Position numbers and translations under genes: made by a program | Shown: positions 55,544-64,000 of the stretch, in pieces | Layout: each line of letters starts with the position of its first letter | Position numbering within the stretch: position 1 is the stretch's first letter | The notes under the pieces: generated by a model | The model's database searches: none | The model's input: only the letters and a program-made list of their open reading frames with translations | What the model was told of the DNA's origin: nothing | Source: Mikania micrantha | Taxonomy: Eukaryota > Streptophyta > Magnoliopsida > Asterales > Asteraceae | DNA: 64,000 nt | NCBI GenBank assembly: GCA_009363875.1 | Contig: CM018696.1 | Location: 90,480,215-90,544,214, forward strand | Direction: 5' to 3'

Positions 55544-57404
55544 TCAACCTCCAAAGCAACCAATTAGCTTCTTTGGAACGGTCCCAGTAGCGCGATATTT
55601 GGCAGCCAATTCCTCTGCTTTCAACTTTTCTTCGCCTTTCTTGGCCTCCACCATGGCTCGTTTTTCTTCGGCTTGTTTATGAATCAAACCAACTTTGTTT
55701 TTCATCTTTTCTGCATATTCTGCTTTCTTCTTCTCAAATTTCTCCTGCTCATGTAGACATGTGAGTTTTTGCAATTAAAAAATGAGAGTTTCAACAATAT
55801 GAATATACTGCAAGGTTTAAAGTGTTTTTTTAATCAGTAAACAGCACCTCAATTTGTTTCAATTTTGCTTCAACATCTGCTTTCTTTGTGTTTTCCCATG
55901 AAGCTATAGCAGATAGCTCCTTTTGCGCCCTGTTGTTTCATTTATAAAAATATAAAATAATACAATAATTAACTATACAATATTTGTTGGTGTGAATGAT
56001 TCAGACAACACATCAAGAGAGTTGGGTTTAATTTACTTGTTAAAAAAAAGCTAAAGTTATATGAAATTCTGAATACTTTTAATAATTTTATTATATGATA
56101 TGATAGCTTCAGATCATCTTAATGAATAAGAACATCTTAACCCGCTCAAACAAAGCTTGAGATGAGGTTCATTCATCAATTTTTTTACAAAAACATTCTG
56201 ACCCAATCTTGCAAATTAGCATATATGGCAAGTCTGGCCTATTTTTTTTTCCCAGATTCAAACAAAGATCATATCTAGAGAAAAACTTACTTGTTTTCAG
56301 CCTTAGTCTTTTCGGTTTCTTCCCACGCTTTGATGAAGGACAATTTCTTCTCCTTTTCAACCTCAGCCAACGCAACATCTAGATCGAAAATTTAAAACCA
56401 AAAAGAAAAAAAATCCCATCAAAATAAGCATCAAACAGAACAGATGTCTTCATAACCCTTGTTTAAACAGTGCTAATATATATCCATATACTTACCTCTA
56501 TCAAGCGAGGTCTTTGAACCTTTCTTTTCCACATGAGCTGCAGTCTCTGAGATCCAATTACAAGTTTCAAATTAATTAAAAACAAATTTATAACAAGAAT
56601 CATTAAATCTCCAATTTCAAGTTTCAAATTAATTAAAAACAAATTTATAACAAGAATCTTTAAATCTGAAAACCTCAATCCATATACGCTAAAACACAAA
56701 CGATCATCTTTCTTTTCTCACATACCTTTAGTCACAAGAGCCATGGTTGATTGTTACAGTGATATTACAACTACAAGTTTCTAGTTCTTTCTTAATATGC
56801 TAATACTATACAAGATCACAGTTGCTTATAAGGTCAAAAATTCTTTAAATTCACATTTTTTAATTTAATAAAGACTAATTTGTGGGGCAATAATCACCTT
56901 TTAAAACAAAAATCAATTTATTTTGGAATATAGCATTACAACTTTTCCAAAAGAAGGGGCATCTAACAGCAATGAAGGTAGCATCTTATTAGTCGAGAAT
57001 CCGGTACAGATAAGCACCTTCTAGTAGCCGTTAACATATACTAAAATTAGGGTTATATATACCTGTTAAATCTGATTGAAAAATCATGGTTTATATACAA
57101 AAAATCTAGTATTGGGATACAAAAAGAATAAACTTTTTTTCATTTTTTTTTATTTTTTTTATGAAACGTCTAACTCACATACCCTGTATTTCTAATTTTA
57201 AATCGATGAAATCAAAAGAAACTACAGTATTGCAGAATCATGATCAATCAACAAGAAAAAAAGTTGGAACAAGATTATACTTTCATCTGGTTTTGTTTCT
57301 GGAACCGCCGGAGGATCCACAGGCTTCTCCGGTGCAACCTCAGCCGGCGCTTCAATCTTCTCCGGTGCCGGCGTTGTTTCGGATACAGGCTGTTCAGTCG
57401 CCAT
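55544..57404 (-). CDS. Remorin family protein
   Basis: Plant-specific scaffold of plasma-membrane nanodomains. Five exons in phase: 57281-57404, 56496-56546, 56291-56378, 55848-55929, 55544-55744, giving 181 residues. The N-terminus (MATEQPVSETTPAPEKIEAP) is Pro/Glu/Ala-rich and disordered, as in group 1 remorins. The C-terminal Remorin_C coiled coil includes KLSFIKAWEETEKTKAEN, ASWENTKKADVEAKL, EKKKAEYAEKMKNK, AEEKRAMVEAKKGEEKLKAE and AAKYRATGTVPKK, ending LIGCFGG, the usual membrane-anchoring tail with Cys. A shorter-than-usual N-terminal half suggests one conserved exon (the SKAL-VVEK segment) is skipped: its relic appears to have become an alternative first exon at 56726-56744. A TATA-like site lies ~100 bp upstream (57502-57509). 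Confidence 0.9.
56555..56668. repeat. 57-bp tandem duplication in a remorin intron
   Basis: The block beginning ccaattacaagtttcaaatt repeats with a 57-bp period and a few changes (attac/atttc, atcatt/atcttt). It lies between exon 56496-56546 and the alternative first exon. Confidence 0.8.
56726..56744 (-). CDS. Alternative first exon of the remorin gene
   Basis: Minus-strand AACCATGG start followed by codons for MALVTK and a donor AAAG|GTATGT, phase 1, which fits remorin exon 56496-56546. It would give a 146-residue isoform starting MALVTKETAAHVEKKG and lacking the disordered N-terminus. The six residues resemble the ALVVVEK-type segment of longer remorins, but no AG acceptor precedes them, so splicing into this exon from upstream looks impossible. 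Inferred from sequence; needs transcript evidence. Confidence 0.5.
56825..56832 (-). promoter_or_regulatory. TATA-like box of the putative short remorin transcript
   Basis: Minus strand CCTTATAAGC, about 80 bp before the internal ATG at 56744, a good distance for a core promoter. Confidence 0.35.
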
Positions 57405-57501
57405 GATAATAAGAAGAGTAATTAATCAACCAAACTGTGAACGGCGAGCTTCAGAATTCAATTTATCGGCGGAGATTAAGGGATTCGGTGTGGTGGCGGA
57501 G

Positions 57502-57509
57502 TATTATAA
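57502..57509 (-). promoter_or_regulatory. TATA-like box of the full-length remorin transcript
   Basis: Minus strand CTTATAATAC about 100 bp upstream of the ATG at 57404. The plus-strand 105-codon frame at 57437-57754 overlaps this promoter and is not regarded as a gene. Confidence 0.35.
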
Positions 57510-57754
57510 GGAGTGAGGAGGCAGTGTGTGAGCCGTTAAAAAGGATAAATGATGATCGGAGCATGTGTCTCAACCTCCACTCTGTGTTGTTGCCGACAGG
57601 TAAAACGGGTAAATTACGCGGATTAAAGTGGCCGGATGCATGCTCATACGCTTCTTTTGGTTTGTTCATTTGTTTTAAACGAGGATGCTTTGTGCTTAAA
57701 TCTTGGAGTTATCTGTCAAATTTACAAAAGTTAAGCGCTTTTAGGTCGGAATAG

Positions 57755-58049
57755 TTATTTGAATACTCGGCCCTAGACGGGAAGTACTCGGGTAACACTC
57801 AAAGGTATTCGGCCTCAGAACAACTCTTTGGAGCAAGTACTCGGCTTCAAGGGGGTCTTTAGAGCATGTGCGAGAGGTGCCACCGCACATGGTCCAATTT
57901 TTTAAGAGGCCCTAAATTTTAAAAAAATTGTATATATTATATATATTTTAATTTATTTTACAACAAACAAATATAACAATTCAATTTTTAATTATATATA
58001 TTTAAAATATTTGAAGCAAGTCGATTGTTTTTCAAATGCATCAATTGCA
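57755..58049. other. Intergenic repeat-like DNA
   Basis: Recurring ctcgg/gtactcgg words at 57765-57855, then AT-rich sequence leading into the hAT relic. No gene. Confidence 0.4.
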
Positions 58050-58275
58050 TATAAAATCTTGTTGACTATTCCGGTAACTGTAGCATATGCAGAAAGAAAT
58101 TTTTCAAAATTGAAGTTGTTGAAGTCATACTTACGATCGATAATGTCTTAAGAAAGACTTAATGAATTGACAATTATACTATTAAGAATGAGATATTAGA
58201 CAATGTGGATTATGGAGATTTAATCAACAAGTTTGCATCAAAAAATGCTAGAAGAACGTCACGTTTTATTTAGTT
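58050..58275 (+). pseudogene. hAT transposase C-terminal (dimerisation) relic
   Basis: Reads ILLTIPVTVAYAERNFSKLK, then LLKSYLRSIMS-stop-ERLNELTI, the conserved hAT dimerisation block, and after a frame change DYGDLINKFASKNARRTSRF. The stop at 58148-58150 stands where the family has a Gln codon (one C-to-T change). Two or more further breaks follow. Only the last ~75 residues of the transposase remain. Confidence 0.85.
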
Positions 58276-60139
58276 ATTTGAAACATTACAATGTTAATTG
58301 TATAAAATAAAATGTGTTAATTAATTTAAAATACAACAAAAATAAGAAGAAAGTTAAAATAAATACAAGTTCAATTATTAATGGCTAAATCAAATTATAT
58401 GGAATTTTAGATGTTGAGAAGATCAACAAAACATTTTGTTTATATTGCAAGATTTTTTTATTATATATGTCGATAGTTTTGTTTATGAATAAAGGGCTTT
58501 TGTTATGATGATAACCTTGTATTAAACAAAATAAAAAACATAATATCTGTTTAGTTAAAATTTCAAGATAGTGATAATATCATAAATACCAAAATGCATA
58601 CAAAAAAACTAGACTATCAATTCATTCTAAAATAATAAAATTAAACCGTTGCAAAAGCCAAAGTTACTTTCAAGGAATAACAACTCAAATATAACCGCAT
58701 ATTATTAAACATAATTAAACATAATAGAATTAAAACAATAAATTTAGGCGTTCAAAATAGTCGTAAAATTCAGATACAAGAAATAGCAAACAAATATATC
58801 AATAATAATATGGTTATTTATTATTATTATTATTATTTTACTATATTTTTTTAATTATGTGATTATTAATATTTAAATACCACTATTATTATTTAAATAT
58901 TACCACTATTCATTATTAATAATTGTTTTTATATTTTCTATATATAAATAAACAATGATTAAATAATAATATTTTTTCTTGAAAAGCAAATTTTTTTCAA
59001 CAATTTTATTCACTATTCGACTTAAACCTTCAACCTTTTTTTTAAGAAGTACACCTTAACATCATTTTTATATCAGTGGAATAATTGTCCTTTGGTTATT
59101 AAATAATAATAGACTAAAAATATTTATCCCCACTTGTATCATAACAAAAAGAAAATATTGATACTAGATTAGAATCCATGTACACAACAAAATACAGATT
59201 TTACCACTATAATACTTCTCAAAGTCGGTGTCGGCCCATGACAATTAAATTTGAGCTCAAAGTTTTGGAGCCTTATCTGTTTATACTAGCTTGTATGTTT
59301 TGTATCTAGAAGACTAGAAAACAACGATTTTTATCACATTATTATTAAAGAAAAGTTTGTTCACGTTTCTATTTAAGATATCTTTTGTTTTTTTTTACGT
59401 TTGTTTGATATTAGATTAAATCTTTTATAAATATTATGAGTAGAGTTTTTTTTTTTTTTTGGTTGTATTTTTTTTTCAATATTTTGATGTACTATATTAT
59501 ACTGAAAATATAGTATACTTTTACAAAATCCATCAAATATACAAAAAAGAATATAATACAAATTAAATAAATATTTGAAACAGTTATATATAAAAGTATT
59601 AATATTTATACACCATCTTTTATTTACCTGATTAACCTAATTTAAAATATATTTATTGGTCGTTTAAAAAAATATAGATAAACGACATTGATTTGCTTTT
59701 TTTCTTTCTTTCTTAGGTAGCGTAACAAGTGCTCAATCAATCATAACCTTGATTATCAATGGCCTTTATGTCATGTCATTAAGAACTTTTATGACAACGT
59801 AGAAACAAACCATACAACAATTATTATTGAAATTAGGGAGTGGTTATTTTCATATCCTTTTTCTCATTTTAACATCATATCGATATTATACGTCTTGTAT
59901 AGACTCATCTGACATCCACTAATTCGATAATGATTTGTTCATATAAGACGTATAGGCATATATGAGACGCATATGAGTTCGATCATTAACACTGTAAAAT
60001 TCTAACAAATAATGATCGAGTAATTACTTCACGAACATTTAAAAAAAAATTTTTGACAAAAATGGTTACAAAAATTTGATGCACTTTGACATTCAAAACA
60101 TTACCTCCTTACTCATACTATTAATTTCATGTTGCATTT
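58276..60139. other. AT-rich intergenic DNA
   Basis: Contains the second copy of the TATACGTC repeat (59880-60010; see 47000-47250) and (ATT)n runs at 58820-58840. The 62-codon frame at 59373-59561 is low-complexity. No gene. Confidence 0.45.
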
Positions 60140-60543
60140 GGGGTGTTCATTCGTTCGGTTAACGGTTTGTTCGGTTTATTCGGTTTTCAAAAAATTTCCC
60201 TCCTAACCGTTAACCGAACCGAACCGAATTCGGGATATGGTTATCCGAACCGAATTCAACCGATTAAAAACCAAATAAATCGGGAACCGAACGGAATAAA
60301 CCGAATTTAGCCGAATAAACCGAATTCAACCATATATTATTAATAAAAATAATAAATTTAATTATGAATTCGGTTTAATCGGTTACCGAATAAACCGAAT
60401 TCAAAAAATATCTAAAACCGTTAACCAAACCGAAAACCAAATTCGGAATTCGGATACGGTTAGGAACCGAACTGAAAACAGAATTCAGAATTCGGTTCGG
60501 TTATCGGTTTTAAACGGTTTTCGGTTTTTCTGAACACCCCTAA
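60140..60543. mobile_element. AACCGAA fold-back island with inverted GGGGTGTTCA ends
   Basis: Starts ggggtgttca, ends tgaacaccccTAA. The interior is degenerate ttcggttaaccgaa words on both strands. The 8-bp direct repeat ttgcattt lies immediately left (60132-60139) and right (60544-60551), suggesting transposition with an 8-bp duplication. No coding. Confidence 0.65.
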
Positions 60544-60865
60544 TTGCATTTGAGTCAATCAGCCTCAAGTTAATTTAACGAACACACATAATATTTTCTT
60601 ATCAAACTAGCTCAAACAAGCCGAATTCAGATTAATACAATTTCATTCGGTTTGTTTATTCGTGTTTATTTTTTTATTGCAATTTTATATTTAAAGCTTT
60701 TTTTTTTTGCAACTCTGTTTTTAAAATTAGAGAGTATGGAATATGTAATTTATTCTTTCTTTCTAATAAACAAAAATATATTTGTGCCACTTTGCGTGTT
60801 TTCATCCCCTTAATTGCCATTTGGCATGTATTTAGACCATCCTTATTTTCACACATATATTCAAA
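60544..60865. other. Intergenic DNA
   Basis: Nothing recognised. Confidence 0.4.
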
Positions 60866-61528
60866 CTAGGTTATTAACCGTGTGAACACACGGATTGAAT
60901 ATTAAATAGTAAATAATAAAATTTTAAAAATTGTATCAACGCTATTTTTATATAAATTGATTAAATTGTGTATTAATAATTACTTTAGATCATATAACAA
61001 TAATTAAAATTTTTAATAAAAGTAGCACTATCATTTATCCTTCTTGATTTGTAACAATTGAGATCACTGACCTAACTAAATTTAAAAATTTAATTAGTAG
61101 TTTTACGTCACAAACTAACTATTTCAACTTAAGATGATAAGGTAATATTTTTGTAATTATTAAAGTTAAAAACGTAATTTAAAATTTCCGTCAAATTGAA
61201 ATATTTCTTATTTTCTAAAAAAATTGATATTTAGGAAAATTATATTTTATAAATTTTTAAAATAGGTTATATAATAAAATGATTTGATTTTGAATATATC
61301 AAAAACTATTTTCAAATTTGTTAAAAGATGAATTATATCATTAGTTATTAATATTATAATTAATTAATAAGATAGATAATATAATTTATTTCATAGGAGA
61401 GATAATATCATATCATTTTTATTTAACAAAAGGGAATTAAATGAGTGCATAAAAAATGACAAGTGACATTATGGTCTTAAAATGTGACATGTGACAAATA
61501 AAGATTTTTGTTTATTCGAACAGAAAGA
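60866..61528 (-). mobile_element. Non-autonomous Helitron H7
   Basis: Minus-strand 5' end TCTTTCTGTTCGAATAAAC and 3' end hairpin CCGTGTGTTCACACGG, then TTAATAACCTAG. Same family as H3. The stem keeps pairing although one base pair differs from H3. No coding capacity. Confidence 0.75.
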
Positions 61529-62370
61529 TTTTGGAATAAATCAAGTGTTCATAAAAAATAAAAAAACGTTATCATTTAATGCTTCCTGTTTTATTATTTT
61601 TACTAATTATTATTGGTCAACTTTCTAAGCTATTTTGAAAATTTCAAAATTATTACCGAAACAATTTCATGCTTCGTTTAAATATTTCATTTAACATTAA
61701 GTTTAGCATTTAATAAAATAAAATACAATTGATCTGTTATAATATAATTACATCTTATTTTTAAATCTAATTGATTGATTCATAACAAAATGTATATTTA
61801 AATTTTGAAATTAAAATTTTCTCATTCAATAATCCAGTCTTTCAATTTTTAGTTATAAAAAAATAATTTCTATAATTACCTTATTATTAGGAACATTATT
61901 AATAAAAATATTATAAACTTAATTGGTTATTATCAAATTTTGTAAAATTATTTTTAAAATAAAAGACACTAATCATTCTCATTGTTCCCTAACATTTAGA
62001 ATTAAATTTTAAATTTAGGTGAATTTTTACGCTTCTATTGATTTATTATTTTCAAATTAAAAAATTATAACTATTTTAAAATAAATCAACGTTTTTGTGA
62101 TTTATATAAAATTTCAAATTCCCATTCAGTAATACGTTTGGATTGAAAACAACGTTCAACCTCTAATTTAAGCCCTTCAAACTTGACTTTAATTTTTATT
62201 TTGAACGGCAAAAAAAAAATTTGAATTTGTACAAATAATTTTATATTAATTTATTTCAACAAATAATTCTAACATTATCTTTGAATTTGAATACCAAGTT
62301 TGCAAATGTTGTATACTTATTAGTCATTTAAAATTATTACACTTATATTAATTTTCTCGTATTTCTTATG
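61529..62370. other. AT-rich DNA, probable body of Helitron H8
   Basis: Lies left of the H8 3' end. No 5' TC terminus was identified, so its extent is open. No gene. Confidence 0.4.
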
Positions 62371-62401
62371 TGACCCGTGTATTACATGGGTTGTAACCTA
62401 G
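62371..62401 (+). mobile_element. Helitron H8, 3' end
   Basis: Plus strand hairpin CCCGTGTATTACATGGG followed by TTGTAACCTAG, the same terminal signature as the other copies. The 72-codon frame starting at 62377 overlaps the terminus and is not a gene. Confidence 0.6.
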
Positions 62402-62812
62402 CAGTCTTATATACAAGAGCGGACACATTGCATTTGACTGAGGTCATAGAAACTCATTGGTTTTACTCTTTTATGTGTATTGTTGAGAAATCTGAAGTAA
62501 CTCGTATAATTTTTAAAAGTGGCCCTCATAAAAATGAATGGATAATGAAATTAGAAGGATATGATGAATTGGTGGTAAATTCGTCTCTTTTTTAAACTAG
62601 ATCAAGAGTTCGAATCTTCGTTAGAAGCAATTTTTTATTTTTTATTTGTAAATAACTACGGCCCTTAACTTAACTTGACTTTTTTAGACACACATGAACC
62701 CAAATCGATTAACAACCTTTTTTTCATTCAAAACTAAAATTTTCACGAGTCTTTGCCTCGTTACGATAACCATCTGCCGCATCGTCTCACTGCTTGCAGT
62801 CGGCCATGACTA
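62402..62812. other. Intergenic DNA
   Basis: A B-box-like gagttcgaatctt occurs at 62606. Nothing else recognised. Confidence 0.4.
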
Positions 62813-62820
62813 GCCACCAT

Positions 62821-63560
62821 CAGTGGTGGATCCAGGAATTTTTTTCAGTGGGTTCACCATTTTCTGACGTTTTAATTAAATGGAACCGGATATAAAAATT
62901 TTCGGGTCGGGCTGACGGTTTGTGTCTTGTAATTTTCTTAACGTAATAACAGTGCGATATATTAAGTCAATGATTAAAATTATAAAAAAGTTGTCATTAA
63001 AGAGTTCGAAGGTACAAAATGCATTTTCGTTTAAGATTTATGAGCTCCAGATTAAGCGGGTGTCAAGGGGGTCACACACCCTTGCGGGGTCCTAGGTGGC
63101 GGTCCTACGAGCCATTCAGCAGACATGGGTCAAGGGGGCAACGTCCGTTGTAGGGTTCGGGGCAACGTCCCGAAACCTAAACGAAATTTGCTAAGTTTGT
63201 ATGACCAAAATTAACTTGATCCAAGGTTTAACCACTAAAAACTACCATTTTGCTTGCTAAGTTTATACGACCAGAAAGTGATTTTAACACGATTGTATAG
63301 AAATCTAATCATTGATTATTGAGATTTCTGTAACAAATATCACTTGCCTCAATCAAGTTGATAAATTGATGTGAAAATTACATTAAGAATTCACTCTTAA
63401 AAATCTTATTAGGTTCACCTCAGGATTCAGTTATTCACCCCTAAAATATTAATGGGTTCATCCTATTTTTTAACTCTTTCGAAAAAAAATTTGCCTACTA
63501 ACGAGTCGAACCGCGGTGGGTTCCTGTGAACCCACTTCTCTATACTTGCATCCGCCATTG
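62821..63560. mobile_element. 740-bp non-autonomous hAT-like element
   Basis: Ends CAGTGGTGGATCCA (left) and, inward from the right, CAATGGCGGATGCA, flanked by a perfect 8-bp duplication gccaccat (62813-62820, 63561-63568). An 8-bp duplication and CA(G/A)TGG ends fit hAT elements. Both subterminal regions carry gtgggttca / tgaacccac. The interior includes the G/C-rich acacccttgcggggtc segment also seen at 44.08 kb. No transposase. Confidence 0.85.
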
Positions 63561-63568
63561 GCCACCAT

Positions 63569-64000
63569 CTGTTATCCGCCTTCTGCCGCTATAGTCTCAA
63601 TCCAGGTTTTTTTGCTCCTTCACAATAACTTCTTTAAATTCATATAGGCTAAGAAAAAACTTGTTGATTACAAGAAATGTGAATATAATGAAATCAAAAT
63701 CACACGTTAATACAAATCAAATCACATCCAGTCATTCACATTCAGTCATTCGCAACCAAAACAAATTAAATCATATAATTTAAAGTGATTTTTTTTTGGT
63801 AACTTAATCCTATCAAACATAAAACAATTCGATGACCTGACTCCTTAAATATGCCTTCATGTGAATCTAAAATTGTGATTATCATCACTACTTATATATC
63901 ACTATGAAACATGTACCTATAATCATTAGTTTATTGAACTAAACATGACAACAGAATTAATTTCTAAAATTACTAAACTTCTTGATTATTAACCAACTTT
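63569..64000. other. Intergenic DNA to window edge
   Basis: AT-rich; nothing recognised. Confidence 0.4.

Noticed and set aside
56169..56378. 69-codon minus-strand frame MLRWLRLKRRRNC...
   Set aside because: An off-frame reading of a real remorin exon (56291-56378).
57437..57754. 105-codon plus-strand frame
   Set aside because: Overlaps the remorin promoter and leader; no recognisable domain.
62377..62595. 72-codon plus-strand frame
   Set aside because: Starts within the Helitron terminus and has no domain.

Overview
This 64 kb window is nuclear DNA of a flowering plant, a eudicot. The evidence is GT-AG introns, an R2R3-MYB, a remorin, a mitochondrial NAD-malic enzyme leader exon, and dense plant LTR retrotransposons, Helitrons, SINEs and MITEs. 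The repeat style looks like the daisy family to me, but that is an impression only. The DNA is AT-rich, and most of its length is intergenic or transposon-derived.

Layout. 1-2.3 kb: first coding exon of a mitochondrial NAD-malic enzyme 2-type gene (minus strand), which runs off the left edge; a CACTA transposon end lies in its first intron. 2.3-6.6 kb: intergenic. 6.6-14.7 kb: a decayed Ty3/gypsy element of the Athila/Tat group, ending at a 100-N assembly gap (14710-14809). 15.0-21.2 kb: a 16-exon acyl-CoA thioesterase gene (minus strand) whose last exon is lost in the gap. 21.4-35.5 kb: a gene desert made of non-autonomous Helitrons, hairpin MITEs, a tRNA-type SINE and a long fold-back that could be an unrecognised small-RNA precursor (27.9-28.3 kb). 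35.9-39.6 kb: a complete nine-exon DDX6/Dhh1-type DEAD-box helicase (RH8 type, plus strand). 41.9-44.2 kb: repeat relics. 45.6-55.2 kb: a complete three-exon MYB17 gene (plus strand); its 8.6 kb first intron holds SINEs and a young Ty1/copia element with matching 207-bp LTRs. 55.5-57.4 kb: a remorin gene (minus strand), convergent with MYB17, with an apparent second promoter and first exon. 57.8-64 kb: hAT, Helitron and fold-back repeats without host genes.

The five host genes (malic enzyme, thioesterase, RNA helicase, MYB, remorin) have unrelated roles in mitochondrial malate oxidation, peroxisomal acyl-CoA hydrolysis, P-body mRNA control, meristem and floral regulation, and plasma-membrane nanodomains. 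I see no cluster or operon-like logic. What links them is how transposons have reshaped their introns: a SINE that duplicated a splice donor in the thioesterase gene, a patchwork of host-gene fragments in helicase intron 4, and a recent copia insertion in MYB17. I translated exons and placed junctions by eye; no alignment or expression data were used.
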